A DNA stretch of 64,000 nt from Hydnum rufescens UP504 (lineage: Eukaryota > Basidiomycota > Agaricomycetes > Cantharellales > Hydnaceae), in the NCBI GenBank assembly GCA_014904985.1, contig MU128939.1, forward strand, positions 305,098 to 369,097, read 5' to 3'. Below, one piece after another: positions 51,565 through 62,581 of this stretch (positions are counted from its first letter, which is position 1; each line of letters opens with the position of its first letter). A program made the translations under genes and the position numbers. Below the pieces are notes generated by a model that was given only the letters and a program-made list of their open reading frames with translations, was not told the DNA's origin and searched no databases.

Positions 51565-54500
51565 ATGCATGCACAGAATTATGACATCAAAGGTATTATA
51601 GGTCGTGGGGGCTCATCTCAAGTGTACATTGCAGATTGCAAAAGGGGGCGTCTGAGGGGTCGTCGTGTGGCAATCAAGATTGTATGTTGGACGCGCCACA
51701 GATACTGGAAAACGACTTCATTGCTTCGGTGTGCTTCTAGATACCATTATCGGCGCTCCCGACATCTACACACGTCTCCCATCATATTTCATCTACCGCA
51801 CTGCATCTCAAACTGCATCATCCCTCGATACTCTCCTTGCTCTCTGTATTCCAGACAGCCAACGAGTACTTTCACGTTCTTGAGCTGTGCTCTTCCGGCA
51901 CACTTGCATCATTTTTAGTGAATCGTCCTTCACGCTGTCTAAGTGAAAATGAAGCAAGGAGTCTCCTCAGGGCTCTGATCGATGGTTTCACTTACCTTAC
52001 CCGAGAACGAGTTGTTCACCGCGACTTGAAGGCGGATAATATTCTCCTCACTGAGGATTACCGAGTGGTGAGTCCACATCGTCCTCACCATCCGCGGCTC
52101 ACTCATGAAACCAACTTCGTCATTCAGAAACTTGCAGATTTTGGGTTGGCAACGAAACTTGAAGCCCCCCGGTTCGAAGCCTCGACATTTTGCGGGACTC
52201 CGAACTACCTTTCGCCGTAAGGAAAGACCGCTCTACTAATCGCCTCACCTGACCCATGACTTTATCGTTCAGAGAAGTAATTGCCCGCCAGCCGTATGGG
52301 CTGGCATCAGACCTTTGGGCGCTCGGCTGCCTCACCATCACTATTCTGACAGGAAAACCACCATTCCAGGTAAATCCGAGTATATTTGAAATGGGTGTTG
52401 TGGCTCACTGCTATCTATCTGTTCTCAGGGCGACACCGTAGACGCCACGCTCTTGCACGCTTCTGGCGCTCAATATGTGCTTCCTCAAACCCTCTCACAA
52501 GAGGCTCGGGACCTCATTGGAAATTTGTTACAGATCGTATGACATGATCTCTTTCGCTCATCCTTGACTTTGGTGATGATGGTGTGTTTGTAGGATCCGG
52601 ATAGGCGCATACCACTGCACAAAATCCTGTCTCACCCCTTTTTCAGTCCAGCTTTACCAAGCACGCCTCTAGCTCCACCCTCGTTCTATCCTTCCCCCTC
52701 TCCCTTAATTTTGTCTGATAGCGATGCGGTTTGGACAAACAAAGAGAACATTTCACCCAAGAGGGGTATTCTGTCCAAAAATGCAAACAGTGCTAGACAT
52801 CACAGAGGTCTAGATTCCGACAGCCTACTGGACCTCCGACGAACGATCGATCGCCCTATTCTTGGGGAACATATTCTTAACGCCCCTGTCATGGACCCGA
52901 ATATTCGTCGTAAACCACCTGCCGCCAGAATTCCTTCCATCTCACAAGTGTCATTTATCTCAACATCGACTAAGCCACCTCCAAGTCTCCCCTTGCACTC
53001 CTCCGATCGTTTTTCAGGGGGAAATGGTGTTCATCGCATGCCTCATCCCTCCACCTCGACCGATTTGAAAGGACGCTCTGGCTACAAATCAATTCCAGTT
53101 CCCGCCAGGAAATCGTCCGCGAATTATCGATCGCATCTAATATCTCCTCCAAGCACAGCCGTATCGCATAGCTCAAAACCCGCGTTGAAAGGAAAATATT
53201 CACGACCGTACGACCGCTCCATAGTGAACTCAGCACTTACGACCAATTCTCTTACGCCCTCTGCATCTGCATCCCAAATTCCGTCACGTCAAGTATCTGC
53301 CCAGCATCATCCCAACGACTCCGATATACCCAAACTACCCATAAACGGTTCTCAGCAGCCCATCCATACTCGTCATCAGCAACACTCTAATAAGTCTAAT
53401 AACCCGGTGTCGGCATCACTCGAACACGATACGCGCCAATCAATGCTGACGTCTCACATTTCGGACCTTACCGTCCCCAGCACCGTACGAAAGCTTGTCA
53501 GCCCCTCGCGCCATGTCAATTCCATCAGGTTGCCAATTGACCGCTCACGTCGACCTCGATCTCCCCAAAATAAGGACCCCAATGATCAAGCCTCTGGCGT
53601 CCCTGTGCGGCTTGAGGCGTCCTGTTTGCCACCTCGGACCTACGCGACGCCCCATGGTCATATCACCATATTGCAGGACTCTTGCGATCTTGTCGTAGAT
53701 TTGCGCGAATCCGAACGCAGATCTGGCAGATCTGGTACCGAAGTCCTAAAGATTAGTTCAGATGGACGAATGGTGAGCTCACGCCCATTTGTTGTGTTCT
53801 ATATGTGTCCCACGGTCCTTCATGTCTAGATCGAGGTTTTCGACGCACCGAGCTTACGCACACCTTGCGTCCTCGTTCATCCGATTGGTTCTTGGGCTTT
53901 CGAAGACCTTCCAACCGCCTATTGGAAGCGTTATCGTTTCGCTGCGAGATTCGTTGATCTTGTCAAGAGTCGCACGCCAAAGGTGTGCAGTCTTTAGCCT
54001 CAAACAGCAATCCCATGACTTATATCGTTCTTAGTTCATAATGTTCACACCCCAGGCTAAATGCACCCTTATGTCAAATGTTCCAACTCCCGACATTGAG
54101 TTACTCTTTCCTTCATCAAGCACCCGCAGGAAGGGTTTGGGACCGGCATCTTCGGTCCCAGCGACAGAACCCACCATGCGGATCCGCTTCTCGAAGCGCC
54201 ATAACACCATAGAGATATCAAGGTTTACTCCCTTCGTCATGGAATCTTCCGTGTCGCCTCATAACACTCATCTGCCAAATGTCACCGAGGTGACGAAAGG
54301 GGAATGGTTTAAAAAGGTGGTCGCCATTCCGAAAGATGGGTCACTGGCTAGTCTTGGGAGCACCATGGGCGCGGCCGAACGTCATGGCTTGGCTCATCTC
54401 GACGAGTGTCGGGGGGTATGTGCGAGGCTCCTTGAAACTATTAGTAGTCCCGTCACCCTTCCATCATCTACATCTTCCGAACGAGGAAAACGAGGCACCT

Positions 54501-55201
54501 CTTCGTCTACCAAGATGCAGGTCTGGGAATCTTTTGTTGACGACAGGGAAAGCGAGGGGACGATAGCAGACCTTCCGAACGAGGTTCAAACTGCCTGTGT
54601 CCTTCACAGAGATGCATGGACTGCGTTACTTCACCCAGAACCCACTCCTCGAGCGGATTCATTCTCTCTCCAACCTCGCACTCTTCGCACGGACCTCGCG
54701 CGGAAGGTGAATGAGAAAATATCGCCCAGACCACCTCGTCCAAAGTATTCTGGAATGACCCTTAATCAGCCAAAGGAGGGAAGCACATCGAACCTGCGAT
54801 TACAGGGGGTGCGCCGGCCAGCCTTGTCTCTTGAAAATCCTCGTCAGCCTGAGCGTTCTCACAACAGAAAGAGTAGCACAATTCTTAATGCCACCCTGAA
54901 GCGAGTGAGTTCTACGTTGGAACCAACCGAGGACGCCGGCCGTTCGACAGCATATTTGACTTCTCCGCGTATTTCTCCACCCTCGAGAGTGCCAGTGGTA
55001 ACTCAGCTTGCTGCGGAGGCTCACCCGTGTACCACGGAGACGAGGTTTCTTCCCGCACTCGGCTGGTGTATCAAAACGAGTGAAGGAGGGGTACCTCCGA
55101 AATACAAAGTGATGTTCTTGGACGGCGCTTCTCTGGAGGTTGATGATAGTCACCAGAAGGTGGTCCTAATCGATCGGACTGGAAAACGAACGGAGAGGTG
55201 A
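51565..55201 (+). CDS. PLK4: Polo-like kinase 4 (SAK/PLK4-type) Ser/Thr kinase
   Basis: Eight exons (51565-51681, 51741-52067, 52128-52216, 52273-52369, 52429-52536, 52594-53772, 53830-53982, 54035-55201) join in phase to 1,078 residues. The kinase domain (about 6-263) has the Gly loop GRGGSSQVY, VAIKI, HHPSILSLL, LELCSSGTLASF, LSENEAR, HRDLKADN, ADFGLATKL, STFCGTPNYLSPE and a polo-type C-lobe ending SHPFF. LSENEAR, the LADFGLAT+L string and DTVDATL are PLK4-like. After a 300-residue disordered Ser/Pro linker comes a cryptic-polo-box region (DLVVDLRESE, LPTAYWKRYRFAARFVDLVK, AKCTLMSNVPTPDIEL), and a C-terminal polo box ends the protein (YKVMFLDGASLEV). The helix-C region from the 51741 exon lacks an obvious Glu, so that exon join may be wrong. 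The true start may lie in an upstream exon, because an acceptor sits at AATTATGAC. Confidence 0.88.
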
Positions 55202-55575
55202 TATCCCTTTTTTAAACCATCGCTTATCCGACGCTGAGACTATTTCTCAGTTTGTGCGGCGGATCCACTATGGCAAAGAAGATTAAAGAGCGTTTGGCGG
55301 TATTCGACGAGTTCCTCCGACTGTTTGGTTGCTCTGTAGAATCCGACTGACGCAATTTCGCGTTCAGCGAGGTTCTTGGCATGTTGGCATCTGAACGAGT
55401 CTCGTCAATAAAATATGTCAATTTAGCTACAGCATACACCTGGGTTGTATTTGGGTTTATTGCCGCCTTTTGTGCTATTATAAGGCACCGCACAAACCAA
55501 ACACTGCAAGGTGCACGGAAAGACCCGAAGGCGAGCGATCGCGCGAGGCTGAACCGATTGTACGAAGCAACGGTC
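55202..55575. other. Short intergenic region before MDE1
   Basis: It should carry the kinase 3' UTR and the MDE1 promoter. A minus-strand frame running 55682-55224 is open, but it overlaps MDE1 exon 1 and has no family features. Confidence 0.5.
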
Positions 55576-56774
55576 ATGTCCTCGTCTCTGGAAGAGAATC
55601 CGGATGCTCTGATCCTCTCAGATGATCCCTTCCACGTATGCCGGCTCAATCTGTAGTATATTATTATGCCATAGATGCTCATGGATTTTCCAGCCTGCGA
55701 ACCTGATCCCTGAACTTTGTCGTTCCTTTTATCATCTGGGTTGGGTAACTGGAACTGGTGGTGGAGTTTCTATTCGCATCAAGTTCGTCTATTTTGTAAG
55801 GCTTCTTTTCCCTTGTTGACATCCATTCTTGTGTATGCCTGCCCTTGGCTATCCCGCAGTGATAAAGCGTGAGCCTTACAATCCATTCTAAGAAGTCCAC
55901 GGAGGATGTGAAGACTTTTCATCCCATATCTTTCAGCTATATAGCCCCCAGTGGTGTGCAGAAAGAGCGCATCATTCCGACAGATATATTCGTACTTCCT
56001 TATCCTCTGGTCGAACCGCCCTCGCCTCATACAGATAGAGTATTCCTTCGCCGTCCCCAGAAAAATCTGAAGGAATCGGCATGTACGCCCTTGTTCTGGA
56101 ATGCATTTGATTTACGCGACGCTGGCAGCTGTGTCCATACTCACTCTCAGAATGCCGTGATGGCTACGCTCTTATGGCCTGGCGAGGTCTTCGAAATATC
56201 TCATCAGGAGGTGTGTGCGCTCCTTCCCTCTACGTGGAGTATTTCCCGAATCTTTGGATAAAATTAAGAGAATTCGCGCACTAGATGATTAAAGGTGTGC
56301 GGACTGGTGGCATGGGGAAAGCGTTATCATATCTCGACAAACTCACGGTCCCGATCATTGACAATACGCCGTTTGAAGAAGATTTGAAGGACAGCATGGC
56401 TGCGGTGCGTCTGATCTGCGGTTGGCTATAATCTGCGGCCTCTCCCCTACATTAATTCTTCATTGGTCCTCCTATAGGCTATGAAGAAATATCCTGAGGC
56501 TGCTGGTGTTCTCGTCCGTCGGCATGGTGTATATGTCTGGGGTATACATCTTTGGCTAGATATCCACTCAGTCAAGTCATTGATAATTCACTGCAGGCGC
56601 AGACTGGGAGAAGGCCAAAACACAAACAGAAGTGCATCTCAGTTTTTCTGTATGGTCCTTTGGGCGTTCGCTGACAAGCCCTATTCGGTGTTATTCCAGT
56701 GCCTGGATTACCTCTTCGAGATTTCCGTCAAGATGAAATTAGCAGGTCTCCCTACTCTTCTGACTGAACAGTAA
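55576..56774 (+). CDS. MDE1: Methylthioribulose-1-phosphate dehydratase (methionine salvage)
   Basis: Zinc enzyme of the class II aldolase fold that dehydrates 5-methylthioribulose-1-phosphate in the methionine salvage pathway. Eight exons (55576-55635, 55694-55782, 55860-55868, 55937-56210, 56285-56404, 56478-56541, 56597-56631, 56700-56774) join in phase to 241 residues, the family's length. Motifs are [56 protein letters not shown], the zinc site His120-x-His122 (HTHS) with His200 ([10 protein letters not shown]), [13 protein letters not shown] and [20 protein letters not shown]. Exon 3 is only nine bases and supplies part of NDKAYIAPSG. The ATG at 55576 gives [20 protein letters not shown] before the conserved core. 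The kinase gene ends 375 bp upstream on the same strand. Confidence 0.95.
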
Positions 56775-56779
56775 CATGG

Positions 56780-57278
56780 GAATATTGTGTCCCTGTACTT
56801 GCGACAAAATATTGTATCATCAATCCTTGACAATGGGATGGTTTGTCGTTGTGGTCACCCTGATGAGACATGTATACCCCCATATCTTCTTATCAGAATA
56901 AAGCTCTCACTTGAGGTCAATGCATTGACACTGAGCCGAAATTCAGGTAGCATTACCAGAGTCATACCTCATTCCAAAAATCCAGTGTTAAATTTATGAT
57001 GAATACTTCATGGGGACAGTAGAGATGAAAGTGAACAATAGAAATTTACAAATACAATATACAATGTGCCACTATGGGTGATAATTATCACACGCCCGGA
57101 CAAAGCACATTGACATACAGTCTCATTTCATCCGCCAGACGATCAAGGACGGATTTGTTCAATTTTATTTCCTGTCCCACAGAAGAGATGATGATCGATA
57201 TTCTTACGAAAGCACTCGCAGGTGCAATATTGGACCGTCACATAGTCGGACTCGGATTATGTCGTGCTTGAGGGGGAG
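56780..57278 (+). pseudogene. Decayed Ty1/copia polymerase 3' end
   Basis: Frames near 56787-56999 resemble the end of a copia reverse transcriptase (QNIVSSILDNGMV, then KLSLEV). Frames near 57110-57270 match the RNase H end (RQTIKDGFVQFYF, CPTEEMMIDILTKAL). The stretch is broken by frameshifts, so it is not functional. It ends at the purine tract GAGGGGGAG just before the LTR. The element is on the plus strand and only its 3' part is left. Confidence 0.7.
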
Positions 57279-57689
57279 TGTTGTAAGAAAATAATTAGGC
57301 CAAGCGTTGATTGCGGAATCAACCGAGAATGACCCCTATTTGGGCCAAATGACACGACCACACCCACCCCCTCTAATAATGCTGTGCCACCGAGCACACT
57401 GGGCAATCTAGACAGGCTGTTCCAAGGCCCACCGAGAAGATTCCACTTTTTTCTACCGGTACTACTGGCACTCGAACATTCTCATACCTTCATGTATTTT
57501 CTCTGATCTGTAAAAGAGCGAGCTTGAGCTCGCCAATAAATTTAAGGACATCTTTTATAACGTCCTTCCTGCTATTTCACCCCAGTATTTAGGGTGTCGA
57601 ATTCGCTCACGCTTAGTAATCAAAGGGGAAAACATATTTTTGTACTGTAGACTTGATAATAGCTTCGTAGACCCAATTGAAATCTCACA
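57279..57689 (+). mobile_element. 3' LTR of the copia remnant
   Basis: It starts TGTTGTAAGAAAATAATTAG directly after the polypurine tract, as copia LTRs do. The right limit is uncertain; the CA at 57688-57689 is one candidate. No second LTR copy is in the window to align, so the length of about 410 bp is provisional. Confidence 0.55.
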
Positions 57690-57749
57690 ATGCTAGCAAT
57701 CCTAGTGATGCTAGGATGGCTTGTCTGGTGACACCGCATGTGAGATTTC
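57679..57749. repeat. Nested hairpin with an 11-bp perfect inverted repeat
   Basis: GAAATCTCACA (57679-57689) is repeated inverted at 57739-57749. Inside it lies a second hairpin with 7-bp arms (ATCCTAG, CTAGGAT) and a 5-nt loop. It overlaps the provisional right end of the copia LTR. Confidence 0.75.
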
Positions 57750-59139
57750 CGCTCATGTTCCTACTGGCTGAGCTTACTCAGCCAGGTGTCTATAGGTCGA
57801 GGGTGGGCGGGAGTTGCCGAGAGTAGACCTTGGGCGGGTCGTATGTCGATCCTTCCGCAACCGGATGTATCCGAACAGCACGTGATGCCCTGTTTCTAAG
57901 GAGCGGTAGTTGCGATGAGTCGTTGTCATCGTTGTCACACTCTGCATTGCCTCTGCTTTACAGCCGCATACATTTGGTCCGCGCGAGCATCCGGCCAAAT
58001 CAATTCTATGGCATTTATATTGTTATTAACTGTACATTACTCTTACTGCATGTTAGAATTCTATGTGCACTGCTGAAACTGCCTGTAATATAGATTGATA
58101 AACACGTTGCCAGAGCCTTGAAAGAGAAAGAAGTACAACTTCCATACATACAAGATAGAAGTCAAAACAAGCCGGCTCTGTAGACATTGTACAGTAATTT
58201 GTAAATCATCTGGACAAAGGAGACTGTTCATAATAGTCATTGTCTCGATCCCACACCAGTCCCAAATTTCTAAACCAAGATCCTCACACTTTCATTTTTT
58301 TCTTCAAGCTCCGAGACAATAACAAAGCCGCACAGTCATCTCAAACCCAAAATTGTGGAGGCCTTAAAGGTTATGTTGAAAAAGAATTGCCTGAACTTCA
58401 CGGATGGCTGGACAACAGACCTCGCAGAAATGCAGATGGAGCAGGCTTCTCATCAATCAAAACTGAACAGTATTTTGCGGTGGGGATGTCAATTGCATTG
58501 ATTTGGTGGAAAAGGCCAGTCTATTTGATGATGAGCAATGAATATTATATGCACATATGGAAAGTGCCAGCAGTCACAACTTGCGACTCGACTGTGACTT
58601 GGAAGTTGTACAAAGTCACTTGAATGTCACTGGAAGTCGCCGAAAATCGAGTCGCGGCATCACTAGGTCCTGGTAAAGTTGGGACTAATGATAAGTACAC
58701 CACCATGATCTGCTTAAAAGGAACAGTCTAATGAAAATTTGACCAACTGTCTAGGACCAAATTCGCAATTTGATTTTTTTGAGGTTTTGGGCCACTAAGG
58801 GTCTTGGCATTGAGTCGCATCGTAGCAACAGTATTTGCATCCGGTTGCAGAAGGATTGACAAACACCCCACCTTGGGCACGTTGCGCAGAGTGCGATTGG
58901 CAATGCATGAGAAAGCTGAATGTCAGCTTGTTCGGAATCTACTTAGGCAACTACGGAGTGTGGAAGAGGCTGAGGCAATAAGACTATGCAACCCATAAGC
59001 AGCCACAGGCCGCCATAGGCGAATTGCAGAGGACCTCTTCACATGAGGCTATCGCCCACCCTGCGGACTAGGGGTGCTGGAAAGGGATGTGACTCAAGAA
59101 GACCATACAGAACATTACAAGAAATCGAAGAGGAAGACA
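57750..59139. other. Accessory DNA between the copia and DIRS elements
   Basis: A plus-strand frame at 58240-58623 (127 codons) is the longest, but I cannot assign it. No cellular gene is recognised. It may be older transposon debris, or the non-coding end of the DIRS element near 59.0 kb. Confidence 0.4.
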
Positions 59140-60528
59140 TCAAGAAGAACGGGCGGAAGTATGATGAATCTCGGCCTGCAGAAGCTGCAGTGTATTACGA
59201 ATATATCTCTGGAATGTGTCCGAGGACCACCGGCCTTGGACCTTGACCCACTCATGAGTGAAACCTCACATGAGCAGTTCTGTGGTACCTCCGATTCTGA
59301 AGCTGTGGCCACCACACTCCCCCAAGCCGGCATCCTTCCAGATTGAACGACAGTGGGTGAGAAAGAGCGACTTTGTCATCGGAGACCATGAAACAGAGGA
59401 TAGAGAGTTGGAATAGGTGAAGAGGTTGGCAGACATTGGGAGAGTGGAGGAGCAGGAAAGGTGATGCTTGAGTGCCTTAACAGGAGAGCAGTCTGCCATG
59501 TCGGCAAGATCAGTCAAGACCATTGTCGCCCCACAGAACTGGGTTGTCTTAGTCCATGGGATGTGCCAATGGGCACCCGATAATGTAGTCGTGTCTGGAA
59601 GATAATCCCAAGAGAAGGCACATTCCCTATGGACTCGTTTCTCAGGTTCGCGGTCTGAGGATGAGCTAATGACCAGCTCACCCAAGCGGGAAACACCCCA
59701 GAAAGCGCAGCAAGCAACCATGTACACAGAAATGTCGAATGGGTTGGAGATAAGGTCAAGATTGAGGCGTAGTGCCTCAAGGTGGGCAATGAGGACAGGT
59801 GGACGAAGTGGGCGAGTGGTGCTAGGTGGTGCATTGGAAGAAATGGTGTGTTTCAGGCCTAAGACTAGGGGATCCTCGCCAAAGGACCAGTTGAAGCCTT
59901 GGACAATGTGCCAGGCTCGCAAGCCTGACATGATATTACCCGCATGGGATGCTCCATCATGAGAAATCTTGGAGGCAATAAACATGGAAAGGAGTTCATG
60001 CGAGATTGGGAGGCGATCATCCTCAGGAATCCTATTTGCATTGCACCAAGCAATCCAATCGATGAGTGCCCCACCATAAGTAGAGCGAGTCGACTGGGCC
60101 CACATGAGACTGAGACCGTGGTCATAGTGTGAAATGGAATCTTGGGAGAAAACTGAAATGAGGCAACGACACAGCAACAAGGAGTGTTCGGAGACCCAGA
60201 AGAAAATCTGCTCATGTGCCTCCACCTGAGGACAGTGCCAATGTGAAGTGATGGAGTAGTTCCCCTTAGACTTCCAACCCTGACAAAGTGACAGAATATG
60301 AGGGAACAAGGCAATGAACTCAGGATGAACGGAAGGATGAACGGACTTGAATGCAAGTGTGGGGTGAGATTGGGGCATTTCCACTGGGTCAGGAAATCTG
60401 GGAGGGGAGAGGGAGAAAGCTGGGGGGAGGGGAAGGAGGGAGGAGGTGGTGGTGAGGGTGTGAAGAAGCGAGGCGGAGAAGGAGTACGAGGCATGGGTGA
60501 AGGGGTGCTGAATGGTGAGCCAACACAA
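59140..60528 (-). pseudogene. Tyrosine recombinase of the DIRS element, one nonsense codon
   Basis: The product has the tyrosine-recombinase fold: STRSTYGGALIDWIAWC at the DNA-binding start, DISVYMVACCAFWGVSRLGE with the first catalytic Arg, and GGHSFRIGGTTELL as the HxxR box. A TGA at 59266-59268 follows; beyond it the same frame reads VKVQGRWSSDTFQRYIRN, which includes the catalytic Tyr, up to a stop at 59140. It lies in a different frame from the upstream RNase H and overlaps it. The 5' limit at 60528 is the open frame, not a proven start. Confidence 0.75.
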
Positions 60529-60619
60529 GGGTCAGCCTGAGGACAGCCCCCATTGGAGTCATTCAGCATCACTGAGGAATGGAACGAGTGCTGCTGGAGT
60601 TGAAACGAGGGGTTGAGAT

Positions 60620-61566
60620 TTTGGCCATGGGATGGGCCATCGGCCCGGTTGTCCTCTGAACGAACATACGTGGGAATGATATCAACACCTGCATGCATGG
60701 AGAGCTCAGCTGCATGACGAACACAGAGATTAGACTCCAGGTTCCGTGAACAGCCTTTCCAGAACTGTCTTATGGACCCTTGGTTATCTGAATGGACAGT
60801 AACAAATGCATGATGAATATTATGAGCAAGTATCTCGCAGGTGGCAAGTTCAAGGGCAGCTGATTCAGCCCAACCAATGTCACGGTGATTCTGTTTCCAT
60901 CCAGGTTTCAATTTCCATGCTCACCAACATTTGCCAACGATGATGGCAATACCCCAGTCGGTGGATGCATCAACCCAGATGTCAGGATTGATAGTGGGCC
61001 GGGGCAGGAGAGATCGGAAGGCATTAGGAATAGAAAGAAGAGATTTCCACATCATCATGTCAGAGACACAAGAGTGGCTTGGCAGTCGGGTTACAAAGAG
61101 ACTGTCCTTGAGGAAAGAAGCCATGAACTGTTGAGTATCTGGGAGGAAAGAGTGGCCAATGAGATGGATGTTTGCGACATGGTTTAGACTGCCCAGAAGA
61201 ATTTCAGTGTCACATTTCGTCACGCCAGCAGATGTGGACTTGGCAAGCCAGTCAATGGTCCATGACAGGAATTTTTCCCGTTTGGCCTCGGGCAATGATA
61301 CAAGTTTCTGAGGAAGGTCCCAGATAAAGCCGATGTAACACGGGGTGAAGGAGAAATCGACCAGCTTGGATGCAGAGAGTTGCCAGCCAAATTCTCTCAG
61401 ACCGCTAGTGAAGTCTTGGAAAGAGTAGCCATATTGGTAGGTACCATCAGTGGCTGAGAGTGGGACTCGAAAAGGGACTATATCGTCAACCCATTTCCCA
61501 TAGAAAGGAATAGGAAGGCGAGACTTCAGGATATCCATAGAGGCGTCAAGTGCCATGCCAACATTT
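60620..61566 (-). pseudogene. Reverse transcriptase/RNase H part of the DIRS element
   Basis: The reverse transcriptase fragment has KWVDDIVPF in the place of the catalytic FxDD motif, YIGFIWDLPQKLVSLPEAKR after it, and a thumb/connection region. A TGA at 60921-60923 interrupts the same frame, which resumes with KPGWKQNHRDIGWAESAAL and ends in RNase H motifs (HSDNQGSIRQFWKG, RSEDNRADGPSHG). The N-terminal palm residues are absent because of the insertion at 61567. Confidence 0.8.
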
Positions 61567-61783
61567 TGTCAGGGCCACGCTGCGACGAGAGCACCAAACA
61601 AATATAAACACAGATAATTCCGGCTAAGTCCGGTGTAAGTCCGGCTAAGTCCGAGAGAATCCGGGCAGGAATGAGATAACGAAGATAGGAGGGGACGGAG
61701 AGGCAATCCAGCAGCCTGGAAGGGACTAGGCGGAAATGAGCACAGCGGTCCTTAAGCTCGCGGAGTCAACTGGAAAATACTCG

Positions 61784-61957
61784 GACCTGTAGTCCGGAGT
61801 AACAGCAGAAATCCTGAGATTATGTAATACAAATACGGAATACATGAAGGCTGACCTGTAGTCCGGAGTAACAGCAGAAATCCTGAGATTATGTAATACG
61901 AATACGGAATACATGAAGGCTGACCTGTAGTCCGGAGTAACAGCAGAAATCCTGAGA
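61784..61957. repeat. 69-bp tandem repeat, 2.5 copies, in the LTR
   Basis: Units start at 61784, 61853 and 61922 with GACCTGTAGTCCGGAGTAAC. The first two copies differ by one base and the third stops after 36 bases. The sharpness of the copies suggests recent expansion. Confidence 0.9.
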
Positions 61958-62056
61958 GACCAAAGCTGGGGTCTCTGGACTTCGCTCTCGGACTACTTAT
62001 ACATGATGACTATACTACGGGGGAGTGATTGCTAAACTGGAGGTGGTTACAAGGGG

Positions 62057-62084
62057 GACAGGAACAGGAACAGGAACAGGAACT
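62057..62084. repeat. GGAACA hexanucleotide microsatellite in the LTR
   Basis: Four and a half copies of GGAACA. Shorter repeated GGGAAATGAAA-like units follow within 80 bases. Confidence 0.85.
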
Positions 62085-62581
62085 CGGCCAGGGGGTGAAC
62101 TGGAAGCAATGGGAAATGAAAGGGAAATGAAAAGGAAATGAAACCAAGATAGGGTTGGACCGGAGTCAAACCGGAAGCAAAGTGGACTTGTGTCAGGGCG
62201 ACACTGCCGTCGAAGCCACAAACAGAAAGAGGAAAGAGATTAATTAACCACACGCTATCGCAGTGGGAATCCTGAGTATACACCACACAACAAGGGACAC
62301 ACAAGTCTCGCACCTATCGCAGTGGGAATCCTGAGAGATCAAAACTGGTGATCCCCCAACTGCGAAGGGCTATAAATACTATTTCCTGCACACAGCCTCC
62401 AACCTTCCAGAGCCTTCCGCCGTCTTCCATAACCTTCCGGATCCTCCTAGAATGCGCTCCACAGCCCATCAGTCAGCCTCCACAGCCACCATCACTAAGC
62501 CTTACTAAGCTGATGCAGCCATGTTACGAATCCTGTGCGCACCTCCACATGGCTATGCCCCAACTTCCATATGTATCCCCC

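Larger units (their letters stand above)
59140..61566 (-). mobile_element. DIRS-type tyrosine-recombinase retrotransposon, 5' truncated
   Basis: Reading on the minus strand from 61566 there are reverse transcriptase, RNase H and tyrosine recombinase, in the order typical of DIRS elements, which integrate with a tyrosine recombinase instead of a DDE integrase. The 5' part of the reverse transcriptase is missing because a gypsy LTR begins at 61567. At least two in-frame TGA codons break the reading frames. Confidence 0.8.

Noticed and set aside
55224..55682. 152-codon minus-strand frame before MDE1
   Set aside because: It overlaps MDE1 exon 1 and intron 1 and has no family features.
59865..60911. 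348-codon minus-strand frame as one protein
   Set aside because: Only its start is RNase H; past about 60620 it is a Pro/Ser-rich shadow of the recombinase frame.
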